Positions 6,200 through 14,618 of a stretch of DNA of 26,505 bases are shown one piece after another. Every line of letters starts with the position of its first letter. Position 1 is the stretch's first letter. Source of the stretch: Euryarchaeota archaeon UBA220 (GTDB taxonomy: Archaea > Thermoplasmatota > Poseidoniia > Poseidoniales > Thalassarchaeaceae). The notes under the pieces are model-generated. The model was not told the origin of the DNA. It worked only from the letters and a program-made list of their open reading frames with translations, and ran no database searches. A program made the translations under genes and the position numbers. The stretch spans positions 8,571-35,075 of the forward strand of contig DAON01000002.1 in the NCBI GenBank assembly GCA_002501885.1. Direction: 5' to 3'.

Positions 6200-9181
6200 A
6201 TGGCCAAACGACTGAAGAATGGCACATCCAAGGATGGTTGGATAGAGGTCAAGGGCGCTAGGACCCACAATCTCCAAAATATCGATGTTAAGATTCCACG
6301 CGGCAAATTCGTTGTACTCTCTGGCGTTTCCGGATCTGGCAAATCAAGCTTGGCGTTCGACACATTGTATGCGGAAGGACAACGCCGCTACATCGAGAGC
6401 CTCAGTTCGTACGCAAGACAATTCCTCGGACAGATGAAAAAGCCAGATTGTGATAGTATTGAGGGCCTGTCCCCTGCCATCAGTATTGACCAGAAGCAAG
6501 GTAGTCACAACCCAAGATCAACAGTAGCAACAGTGACTGAGATTATGGATTATCTGAGACTTCTCTGGGCCAGAGTGGGCCTCCCTCACTGCCCCGATTG
6601 CGGCAAGCAGGTGGCTCGCCGAACCGTTCAGGAAATAGTCGACGATGTCCTATGGCGATTCGAGGGGCATGGAATTGCAATTTGGACACCAGCAGTCAGG
6701 AACCGTAAGGGAACTCATGCAGATTTGTTCAGGGGTCTAGTAGAGCAAGGTTACCTACAGGGCAAAGTCAATGGCCGGGAGGAGGATTTCGAAAATCCAC
6801 CAGAACTCGAGAAAAACCTACGACACGATATCGATGTCAGAATAGATCGAATGCGATTGGAACGAGCCAATAGGCAACGCCTGACGGAGGCTGTAGAAGC
6901 CGGCCTTAGACTAGGCGCTGGCGCAGTTGCTATCGAGAGTCTAAAGGCTCCGAAACCAAGGAAATCGGATGATTCAGAGGAGATGAAATTCCAAACCGAG
7001 GAAGGGGAAACAATTGCCTACTCTGAGGAATTCGCATGCCCCGAGCACGGGGCTTTCCTACCTGAGATGAGCCCTCGTGTGTTCTCTTTCAACAACCCAC
7101 TAGGTGCATGCCCGTCTTGCCAGGGACTCGGTGTTCAGAGAAACTTCTCACCAGATTTAGTAATTGATAGACTTGCCTCGGTAGAGGAAGGATGCATCCG
7201 CCCGTTCCGCCGCTCGATGATGTCAGGCTGGTACCGCAGCCAGATGACTCAGACCTGCGAACACTATGGAATTTCAACCGATGTTCCATTTGGCGATCTC
7301 GACGAGGACGCCCAAGACATCCTATTGCACGGGTCAGGCAGCACGGAAATCAACTTCAACTTCGTTTCACAAAAAGGCTCTTCCTACCGAATGGTAAGGC
7401 CATGGGAAGGCGTATTCGCACGCCTGAGAAGGACCTACACAGACACAAGTTCCAACCGCACTAGGTCGCGACTAACCTCCTACATGACCGATGAGCCTTG
7501 CACTGATTGTGGCGGAAGGAAACTGAACAGAGCAGTCAGCATGGTAACAGTTGGAGGCATCTCACTACCCGAATTCTCCTTTTGTAGCGTTCTAGAAGCT
7601 CTAGCTGCGGTTCAACACTGGCGCCTGGGTGCTTTGGATGATACATGGGACAGACTAGACAGGGATGAGCCAGATAGTGACACAGTCACCAAGGCACACG
7701 AATTAGATGACAGATCTCTTTACATCTCTCGAGAGATAATCAAGGAAATCGAATCTCGACTCCGATTCCTAGCCCTTGTCGGTCTTGACTATCTGACACT
7801 AGACCGCCGTGCAAACACACTATCTGGAGGAGAGTCACAGAGGATACGTCTGGCGACTCAAATCGGTACCCGATTAACAGGAGTGATGTATGTCCTAGAC
7901 GAACCCAGTATAGGCCTCCATCCAAGAGACAACGGCCGATTACTTGAGACACTCAGAGAGCTAACCTCACTCGGCAACACTCTACTTGTTGTGGAACACG
8001 ATGAAGCAACCCTACGACAAGCAGACTGGCTTGTAGACATAGGGCCGGGTGCCGGAAAAGAAGGAGGAAGAATAGTAGTAAATGGCAAACTCAACAAACT
8101 CCTAACTAACAAACAGAGCGTCACAGGAGCCTACCTTTCGGGGCGAAAAGAGATTTCAATTCCAGAAGATAGGGCGGAGCCAGACCCCGAGCGATGGCTC
8201 AAAATCAAGGGCGCGCGACAGAACAACCTGCAAGACATAGATGTCAGAATACCCTTGGGTTGTATGGTTGCTGTTACAGGAGTTTCAGGCTCTGGCAAAT
8301 CCTCCCTAGTCACCTCCACAATTGCACCTTCCTTACTCAGAGAGTTGCACGGAGCAGACACTACTCCGGGTCGACACGACAAGATAGAGGGTGTAGAGCA
8401 CATCGACAAAACCATCGTCATTGACCAATCTCCAATTGGAAGAACCCCAAGATCCAATCCTGCCACATACACAGGTGCCTTTACCCCAATCAGGGAACTA
8501 TTCGCTAGCACCCCGCTTTCCAAAGAAAGAGGATACGAGAGCGGCCAATTCTCCTTCAATGTAAGAGGAGGTAGATGTGAGGCATGCAAAGGAGCCGGCT
8601 CAACCAAGTTGGAGATGAATTTCCTGCCTGATGTATGGGTTGTATGTGATGTCTGCAAGGGTAAACGATACACCCGCGAAACACTTGAAGTTGAATGGCG
8701 CGGCAAGACAATTCACGACATCCTTGAGATGAATATAGACGAAGCATGCGAATTCTTTGCCAACCAACGCTCGATCTATCGCATACTTTCCACAATACAA
8801 GATGTCGGCCTAGGCTACATCAGATTGGGGCAACCCGCCACAACTCTCTCAGGTGGCGAGGCCCAGAGAGTCAAACTCGCAACCGAGTTGCACAAACCTG
8901 CAAGAAAACACACCATGTACATCCTTGACGAACCTACCACAGGACTCTCAATGGCAGATGTTGACCAACTCATTGAGGTTCTACTGAGGTTACGCAGGAA
9001 CGGCCACACAGTGGTGGTCATCGAACATCACCTGGATGTAATCAAATGCGCAGATTGGGTTCTCGATCTAGGTCCCGAGGGTGGTGAGAGAGGAGGATTG
9101 GTCGTAGCAGAAGGCCCCCCTTCATCGATTGCAGACAACCCATCAAGTTACACCGGACAACATCTGAAGGAACTAATCTAA
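6200..9181 (+). CDS. uvrA: UvrA, excinuclease ABC subunit A
   Basis: UvrA is the damage-sensing ATPase of bacterial-type nucleotide excision repair and loads UvrB on lesions. The 993-residue product is slightly longer than the usual 940-960 and is complete. ATPase half I has Walker A GVSGSGKSSL (42-51), signature LSGGESQRIRLA (541-552) and Walker B MYVLDEPSIGLHP (563-575). Half II has Walker A GVSGSGKSSL (694-703), signature LSGGEAQRVKLA (883-894) and Walker B MYILDEPTTGL (906-916). Cysteine pairs of the first zinc module are at 131-134 and 304-307, and of the C-terminal zinc finger at 793-796 and 816-819. The UvrB-binding region between 140 and 250 is present, so this is not the shortened UvrA2 type. 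GLSMADV replaces the common GLHFxDI after the second Walker B. uvrB and uvrC are not in the window. Bacterial origin is likely. Confidence 0.97.
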   Translation: MAKRLKNGTSKDGWIEVKGARTHNLQNIDVKIPRGKFVVLSGVSGSGKSSLAFDTLYAEGQRRYIESLSSYARQFLGQMKKPDCDSIEGLSPAISIDQKQGSHNPRSTVATVTEIMDYLRLLWARVGLPHCPDCGKQVARRTVQEIVDDVLWRFEGHGIAIWTPAVRNRKGTHADLFRGLVEQGYLQGKVNGREEDFENPPELEKNLRHDIDVRIDRMRLERANRQRLTEAVEAGLRLGAGAVAIESLKAPKPRKSDDSEEMKFQTEEGETIAYSEEFACPEHGAFLPEMSPRVFSFNNPLGACPSCQGLGVQRNFSPDLVIDRLASVEEGCIRPFRRSMMSGWYRSQMTQTCEHYGISTDVPFGDLDEDAQDILLHGSGSTEINFNFVSQKGSSYRMVRPWEGVFARLRRTYTDTSSNRTRSRLTSYMTDEPCTDCGGRKLNRAVSMVTVGGISLPEFSFCSVLEALAAVQHWRLGALDDTWDRLDRDEPDSDTVTKAHELDDRSLYISREIIKEIESRLRFLALVGLDYLTLDRRANTLSGGESQRIRLATQIGTRLTGVMYVLDEPSIGLHPRDNGRLLETLRELTSLGNTLLVVEHDEATLRQADWLVDIGPGAGKEGGRIVVNGKLNKLLTNKQSVTGAYLSGRKEISIPEDRAEPDPERWLKIKGARQNNLQDIDVRIPLGCMVAVTGVSGSGKSSLVTSTIAPSLLRELHGADTTPGRHDKIEGVEHIDKTIVIDQSPIGRTPRSNPATYTGAFTPIRELFASTPLSKERGYESGQFSFNVRGGRCEACKGAGSTKLEMNFLPDVWVVCDVCKGKRYTRETLEVEWRGKTIHDILEMNIDEACEFFANQRSIYRILSTIQDVGLGYIRLGQPATTLSGGEAQRVKLATELHKPARKHTMYILDEPTTGLSMADVDQLIEVLLRLRRNGHTVVVIEHHLDVIKCADWVLDLGPEGGERGGLVVAEGPPSSIADNPSSYTGQHLKELI

Positions 9182-9233
9182 CCCGCCATCAAAGATTCCG
9201 GGCTAAGCCTTGAGTAGGGCCACCTTCTCAGTG

Positions 9234-9998
9234 ATGCAGATGTACCGTTCAGGCAACCCCGCACTAAGCGACTCTACCTTTGAGAAGAGCAACTACTCAG
9301 ATACCAGTTGGTGGGAGGATAAAGAGAGCAATCTAATGTCTATAGAAGGAGTAGCCGAGAAAACCGGTTTACTACTGTTGATTACCGCTACAACAGCAGT
9401 ACTGACAGCTTTCTCGATGCCTCAAGCCGCCCCACTAATCTTTGTTGGAGCAATCGGGGGGTTCGTCGTTGCCATGATAATTATCTTCTCGAAATCGATG
9501 AATCCAGTCTTAATCGGAACATATGCCGCACTCGAAGGTCTGGTATTGGGAGGCTTCACATGGATGTTCGAAGTCTACCTACAATTACCAGGTATTGGTA
9601 TTCTAGCCGCACTACTTACCTTCATGATTCTCGGGGCTATGATAATGATATACAGGGCCGGATTGATTGCTTGGGATGAGAATACACGAATTGCCGTAAC
9701 ATCGGCCCTAGTCGCAATAATTCTGATCTACATCGTTTCTATTATCGGTTCAGTTTCTGGCTGGTACGCAGTTCCCTACATTCACGGCTCAGGACCAATC
9801 GGGATTTTGTTCTCGCTATTCGTAATAGGAATAGGGGCCCTTTGCTTAGTTGCTGATTTTGACTTCATAGAGAGAGGAGTACAAAGAGGCGCCCCTAAAC
9901 AACTTGAGTGGAGGGCCGCATTCGGTCTGATGGTAACACTCATCTGGCTTTACTTGGAGATACTCAAACTTCTGGCCAAGTTAGCCGCGAGGCGCTAA
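9234..9998 (+). CDS. Bax inhibitor-1 / YccA family membrane protein
   Basis: From ATG 9234 the protein has 254 residues. The N-terminal MYRSGNPALSDSTFE is the hallmark start of the YccA-type branch of the Bax-inhibitor-1 superfamily, and is followed by a polar stretch with SWWEDKESN. About seven hydrophobic helices then fill residues 40-245, and the end (EWRAAFGLMVTLIWLYLEILKLL) matches the family's closing helix. Relatives include pH-sensitive Ca leak channels and YccA, which modulates FtsH; which role applies here cannot be told. An upstream TTG (9210) and GTG (9231) are less likely starts and ATG 9240 is nearly equivalent. It lies 52 bases after uvrA and three bases before a LysE exporter, so the three may form one transcript. 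Confidence 0.85.
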   Translation: MQMYRSGNPALSDSTFEKSNYSDTSWWEDKESNLMSIEGVAEKTGLLLLITATTAVLTAFSMPQAAPLIFVGAIGGFVVAMIIIFSKSMNPVLIGTYAALEGLVLGGFTWMFEVYLQLPGIGILAALLTFMILGAMIMIYRAGLIAWDENTRIAVTSALVAIILIYIVSIIGSVSGWYAVPYIHGSGPIGILFSLFVIGIGALCLVADFDFIERGVQRGAPKQLEWRAAFGLMVTLIWLYLEILKLLAKLAARR

Positions 9999-10001
9999 GC
10001 G

Positions 10002-10637
10002 ATGGACACCGAATTGATTGCACAACTCGCAGGAGCCGGCGTGGCCCTAGGTATCATCGAGGGAATCAAACCCGGCCCACTACTGACTATGGTAATCAGA
10101 GAATCACTTTCCAAGGGCCTGAAGGCGGGAATGTGGACAGCAGCAGCCCCTATCTTCACCGACGGTCCATTGATCATCGTTAGCCTATTTTTTGCTGGTT
10201 GGGTGGCCACTGAACCCAGTATTCTCTTGGCAATTTCAGCTCTTGGTGCAGCATTTTTGACTAAGATGGGCCTCGAGTGCTTCACACTAGAACTACCCAA
10301 TCCAGACATGGAGGAGGACGCGTCAGGATCCTTCAAACGCGGCATTCTGACAAACTTACTCAATCCCAATGTGTATGTATTCTGGTTCTTGATTGGTGGC
10401 CCATTGATGGCCTCTGCAGCAGAGCAGGAACCAGTAGCACCAGTACTCTACGCAATCGCATTCCTAGTTACAATCATTCTAGTCAAAGCCGCAATAGCCT
10501 GGATTTTCGTTGGAGGCGGCGCATGGCTTTCCCCTCGTAGATACCGCATCGCAATGGTAATTTGTGGAATAGCAATGCTTGCTTTCGCAGTAAGCTTCGG
10601 AATCCAAGCCCATGACCTATATCCAGAAGTATTCTAG
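10002..10637 (+). CDS. LysE family translocator
   Basis: This 211-residue integral membrane protein belongs to the LysE/RhtB exporter superfamily, which exports amino acids or similar small metabolites. It shows about six hydrophobic helices and the family KPGP motif in the first helix (EGIKPGPLLTMVIRESLSKG, about 19-38), then FTDGPLIIVSLFFAG in helix two. The midpart SFKRGILTNLLNPNVYVFW matches the conserved region before helix four. The substrate cannot be predicted. It follows the Bax-inhibitor-1-like gene by three bases and is probably translated from the same mRNA. Its stop codon shares a CTAG with the convergent lipoprotein gene, giving a four-base 3' overlap. A second, dissimilar LysE homologue is at 20922-21521. 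Confidence 0.88.
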   Translation: MDTELIAQLAGAGVALGIIEGIKPGPLLTMVIRESLSKGLKAGMWTAAAPIFTDGPLIIVSLFFAGWVATEPSILLAISALGAAFLTKMGLECFTLELPNPDMEEDASGSFKRGILTNLLNPNVYVFWFLIGGPLMASAAEQEPVAPVLYAIAFLVTIILVKAAIAWIFVGGGAWLSPRRYRIAMVICGIAMLAFAVSFGIQAHDLYPEVF

Positions 10638-12088
10638 AGAGTGCTAGGGCCGCCCACAGGCAACTCCGGTAGTGTTCCATTACCACGCAAACTCGGCCCA
10701 GACGCCATCGTCCCAAAGATACCAATCTCCCCGCCAACATTGTGAGCCAAACCAAACCAAACTCGCCCGTATTGATCGATTACGATGTCATTGAAATCTC
10801 CAAATCCACCGCATCTATTGTATCCACAATCGGCACTAGTGTCTAGAGGATCGCCCCACGCATTCACCTGAACCGTTGTCATCAGAGGCATTGGGCTGAA
10901 CGCATCAGAAATCACAGTAAGATATCCATTCCATGTGTCTCCCCCAGAATCACCGAGATAACCAAGCGCAACCTGTCCAGCACCCCCCGCTGTAATCACC
11001 GGGAAGCCAGTACCGTTGAGACCAATTGGAGGAGCTACCATCAAAGGATCACTCCAAGTATCTCCCTCATCTCTTGAGTAGGAGTAGTAGGGCATGTTAT
11101 CAGAACCCATCCACATCGCGTGGACATTATTCTCCGAATCAGGATATACCTGAGCCTCTTCGAAGTTCCAGGTCTCCGCAGTTCCGGTGGTTTCCGTTGG
11201 CAATGGATGCTCCGTCCAAGTTAGGCCCCCATTCGTACTTCGATAAATCGAATACCCCTCTCCATCATTACAACCTCTATTTCCGCGATAGAAATTACCG
11301 TTGTCGGACCCCATAATATGTCCCGTCAAACCACCACTATTGCAGCTGGTGGGCGCTCCAGGTACTTCAGGACCCCAAGTTAAACCACCATCATTACTCG
11401 ATGAGCAAACAGGGTAAGGATAATTCCCGTTGACGCAGAACACCCAGGTAGTGGGATGGAATAGGGCTGGGTAAGGAGAAGAAGCAATTGTCTGATGGTC
11501 TTGAACTGACCAACCAGTAGCCACCGAGGGCCCAGTCCAACTTCCTCCCTCATTGTCAGACCATTCAACGGTCATACCTAGCAACGCATGCATATCGAAT
11601 TTCATTATTCGATCCGTCCATGGGTCGACATACACATACGGGTCGTTACTATTGGCTACGGGTGCAAATACATTGTAGACATCTTCGCAGACATAATCAC
11701 TCACATTTGTCATACCAATCAGACCGGAACACCGTACAATAGCGGTTGAACCAGAATCTCCATTACCCCAACTGGTCATGTACAGATTGTCTGATGATGT
11801 CACACCAATTGTGGGCTCGAATGTAGTCAATCCAATCCCATAATAAGTACCAATTGCGCAGACAGGGGCATTGTTTCCGACTAGAACAGAGGTGCCATTG
11901 AACTCACCCGATATCTTAGTCGCATCTGTTGCATTGGAGTAATGATACCAGGTGTTATTCGCTATTCCCTGAGGACACACCTCCTCGAAGACATTCTTCT
12001 CTTCGATAACCACCTCTTCCTCTCCGAAGCAACCACCTAGTGGCGTTAAAACCATCAACAGGGCAAGCGTCATGGCCACTACGCGCAT
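10634..12088 (-). CDS. Secreted lipoprotein with Asp-box (BNR, sialidase-like) repeats
   Basis: The 484-residue product begins with a signal sequence ending in the lipobox LGGC, so Cys20 is probably the lipidated N-terminus and the protein sits on the outer face of the membrane. Four Asp-box motifs (SxDxGxTW) occur at about residues 177-184 (SDNEGGSW), 231-238 (SNDGGLTW), 284-291 (STNGGLTW) and 338-345 (SRDEGDTW). Their even spacing of 53-54 residues indicates a beta-propeller like sialidases or related glycan-binding proteins. I do not see the sialidase FRIP motif or a clear arginine triad, so enzymatic activity is not supported; binding is as likely. Several Cys residues may form disulfides. 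It diverges from the subtilase gene and overlaps the LysE gene convergently by four bases. Confidence 0.8.
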   Translation of the reverse strand: MRVVAMTLALLMVLTPLGGCFGEEEVVIEEKNVFEEVCPQGIANNTWYHYSNATDATKISGEFNGTSVLVGNNAPVCAIGTYYGIGLTTFEPTIGVTSSDNLYMTSWGNGDSGSTAIVRCSGLIGMTNVSDYVCEDVYNVFAPVANSNDPYVYVDPWTDRIMKFDMHALLGMTVEWSDNEGGSWTGPSVATGWSVQDHQTIASSPYPALFHPTTWVFCVNGNYPYPVCSSSNDGGLTWGPEVPGAPTSCNSGGLTGHIMGSDNGNFYRGNRGCNDGEGYSIYRSTNGGLTWTEHPLPTETTGTAETWNFEEAQVYPDSENNVHAMWMGSDNMPYYSYSRDEGDTWSDPLMVAPPIGLNGTGFPVITAGGAGQVALGYLGDSGGDTWNGYLTVISDAFSPMPLMTTVQVNAWGDPLDTSADCGYNRCGGFGDFNDIVIDQYGRVWFGLAHNVGGEIGIFGTMASGPSLRGNGTLPELPVGGPSTL

Positions 12089-12130
12089 GAATCGCGGTTA
12101 CGACCCGCCTACATCAGGTCAACGGTTCTG

Positions 12131-12141
12131 ATATTCAATAT
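12131..12141. promoter_or_regulatory. Symmetric AT-rich dyad shared by two divergent promoters
   Basis: ATATTCAATAT is a perfect dyad around a central C. Its centre (12136) is almost exactly midway between the lipoprotein start (12088) and the subtilase start (12180). It can serve as a TATA-like element in both directions, giving leaders of about 18-20 bases each way. This fits co-regulation of two surface proteins, but promoter activity is inferred. Confidence 0.4.
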
Positions 12142-12179
12142 GGGGTTTCGTTGAAATCCAATCGCTAGGACGGCTACAT

Positions 12180-14618
12180 GTGCGATTTATTGCGTTGCTG
12201 ATGGTAACTCTGGTTGCATCAATGTCGGGTTCACTTGCATACACCAATCACAACTCATCAGTTGATGTGTCGAAGATGAGCGATGAATTGATTTCAAAAC
12301 TCGATACACAAGACGAAATCGAAGTCATTGTACAGTTAACCAAAAACCCAAACGATATTGTTTGGAATACACTTGAATCAACAGGTATCAAATTGATTTC
12401 GGAGATGTCAGTTCTCCATGGCGGTCTGATTGTTGGAACTCCTTCCGAGATGTCCCGCCTTTCCACCTTCTCTATGGTCAAGCATATGGAACTCAATGTC
12501 CCAATCGAACATTTCTACCTGCCAGGCGATCAGGATGACAAGGAATCAATGATGCACGAAACGGTCAGGTGGGTAAACGCCAGTCTTGCTTGGCACCGAG
12601 CAATCATCGGAACAGATGGGATTCTGAAAACAGAACCAGATCTTTCTCTGTCAGAATTTGATGGAAAAGGCGCCACTGCTGTAGATTTGGACACCGGAAT
12701 CGATGGTGAACATCCAGATTTCGATTGTGGAGAGCCATGGACTGGTGAGAAGTTGATTTGGTCAGCAAAATGGACCGGCATTGCATGGGTAGACGCACCA
12801 AATTGCAATTCCGATACATCAAGTGGCCACGGAACTCATGTCGGAGGCACAATTGCTGGCAATGGGGACGCCTCGGGTGGAAGACGCCTTGGTACTGCAA
12901 AGGGAGCAACAATTGTAGCACTAGGCACTGGAGATGGCGCGTCAATCTTCGCAGCCGTTGAGGGTTTGGAATGGACCTATCAACACAGTAGACCAGGCTT
13001 GAATGATTACAATATCAGAGTCGTCTCAAATTCTTGGGGTACAAACGGAGACTACAATCCCTCAAACGCCGTCACAATACTTACTGACATGCTGACATAT
13101 GACAATGATGTTGCTGTAATTTTCGCTGCATCAAATAGCGGTGGAAATGGTGACGAGTCGGAGAGCGATTTACGCACAAACATCTACGCAAATACTCCCT
13201 CTGCAATATCAGTAGCAGCGCTTACTCATGATGGAAATGCAGTCACATCTTTCTCCAGCAGGGGCTGGAAAACCCAACAACATACTTGGCCAGATATCGG
13301 AGCCCCAGGGAGAAATATCTGGGCAACTGCTCCAAGAGCCACAGCAATTGACGCTTCAACCAGAACCCAAGGCGACCTGTACTACATGGCAATCTCAGGT
13401 ACTAGCATGGCCACACCTCACATCGGCGGAATCGCAACTCTACTTCTCGCCGCCGCTCCTTCCTTAGGGACAGCTAACTACCAATACGAAGATCACGACG
13501 AAGGTGAGAGCCTGTACTTCAACGAGACCGCAAAGGGAATTCAATTTGAAGATTGGAACACGAGAAACGAATCAAGGGTTCATGAGGTTGAATTGATACT
13601 AGAACTGACTTCACATTATGAAGTCTTGAAAAATTCATGCGAGGAAGGAAATGACGACGATTCTTGCGACAACATCCCAGAAGAGTGCCACATCTCGGCC
13701 ACCACCAGCAGGTGCCACGATTGGAGAGTCGGTCACGGATTAGTCGACACAGACAGAGCTCTCGCCCTCGCAAGAACATTACAAGTCATGCGTGATCCTG
13801 ATGGGGACGGATTCTTAGATCACCCTGAAGCCACGGTCTGGGATGCATACGAACACTACGAAGGTATCATGGATACGAGAGGCCTAAGCCTGAAAACCGA
13901 CCAACTCAGACATGCTTGGAAAGGGGAATGGAGTCATTTCAACAACGGTCCAACCAGCACATTCGGTACCTATGCTACCGACGATAGGCACTATGTCTGG
14001 GTTCCAAACGGAACCTATGAGATGCAAATAGCATTCAGCTCTCTAGACTGGGATACAGACACTGCTCAAGTCGCACAAATCAGGCCAAATGTCGATTTAG
14101 GATCCGATGGAAATGATGACGCGCAGGGCCAGGGAACCTTGGTTGGAGACACCATTTACATCGTGCTAGAAGTTACACCAGAACATTGGGGCGAATGGAC
14201 AGAGTTCGATGTATCAGGAACCGCAATCTCGCTTCCAATTACTGGAGTTTTGACGGGCTCCGAATTCATGGAACCCAGAGTCCCATACACATTCGATGTT
14301 CTACTTACACTGGATGTAAGTGAAGAGAGAATATTCGAAGTTCCACTAAGATTCGACGGATACTCGGACCTCGACCCAGCCCAACCGTCAGACTTCTACG
14401 ATGTAGATACTGCATTCGATTTGGTAATGGTTCGCCCTGTATACGATGAAACCCTAATTCCTGCATATAATGCTGACAGCACCCCAATTCTTGAGAAAGC
14501 AGCATCCTCATTTTTCTTGATTGGTTTGGTGGTATTTGTTATCCTAGCAATCGGGGTCACCGTGTTCTGGCTAAGGACCCAGTCAGAAGAAGAGATCCTA
14601 GCAGATATTGAGGACTAA
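12180..14618 (+). CDS. Secreted, membrane-anchored subtilisin-like serine protease
   Basis: This 812-residue S8-family protease has a signal peptide (1-20), an I9-like propeptide region (about 45-110, EIEVIVQLTKNP), and a catalytic domain (about 150-430). The triad and oxyanion residues are visible: Asp171 in DLDTGID, His217 in SGHGTHVGG, Asn319 in AASNSGG and Ser409 in SGTSMATPH. After it come a Cys-bearing acidic region, a Ca-loop-like DPDGDGFLDHPE (539-550), beta-rich domains, and a C-terminal transmembrane helix (777-797) with a short acidic cytosolic tail. It should act on the outer face, probably degrading proteins for uptake or processing surface proteins. GTG 12180 is the start, because the overlapping ATG at 12178 is out of frame. 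It is divergent from the Asp-box lipoprotein and convergent, with a four-base overlap, with the SDR gene. Confidence 0.93.
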   Translation: MRFIALLMVTLVASMSGSLAYTNHNSSVDVSKMSDELISKLDTQDEIEVIVQLTKNPNDIVWNTLESTGIKLISEMSVLHGGLIVGTPSEMSRLSTFSMVKHMELNVPIEHFYLPGDQDDKESMMHETVRWVNASLAWHRAIIGTDGILKTEPDLSLSEFDGKGATAVDLDTGIDGEHPDFDCGEPWTGEKLIWSAKWTGIAWVDAPNCNSDTSSGHGTHVGGTIAGNGDASGGRRLGTAKGATIVALGTGDGASIFAAVEGLEWTYQHSRPGLNDYNIRVVSNSWGTNGDYNPSNAVTILTDMLTYDNDVAVIFAASNSGGNGDESESDLRTNIYANTPSAISVAALTHDGNAVTSFSSRGWKTQQHTWPDIGAPGRNIWATAPRATAIDASTRTQGDLYYMAISGTSMATPHIGGIATLLLAAAPSLGTANYQYEDHDEGESLYFNETAKGIQFEDWNTRNESRVHEVELILELTSHYEVLKNSCEEGNDDDSCDNIPEECHISATTSRCHDWRVGHGLVDTDRALALARTLQVMRDPDGDGFLDHPEATVWDAYEHYEGIMDTRGLSLKTDQLRHAWKGEWSHFNNGPTSTFGTYATDDRHYVWVPNGTYEMQIAFSSLDWDTDTAQVAQIRPNVDLGSDGNDDAQGQGTLVGDTIYIVLEVTPEHWGEWTEFDVSGTAISLPITGVLTGSEFMEPRVPYTFDVLLTLDVSEERIFEVPLRFDGYSDLDPAQPSDFYDVDTAFDLVMVRPVYDETLIPAYNADSTPILEKAASSFFLIGLVVFVILAIGVTVFWLRTQSEEEILADIED

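Noticed and set aside
8131..8706. 191-codon minus-strand frame inside uvrA
   Set aside because: It is antisense to the second ATPase half of UvrA, with no recognisable domain, so it is a shadow frame.
10634..12088. Calling the Asp-box lipoprotein an active sialidase
   Set aside because: Asp boxes occur in many propellers, and neither a FRIP motif nor an arginine triad could be seen.
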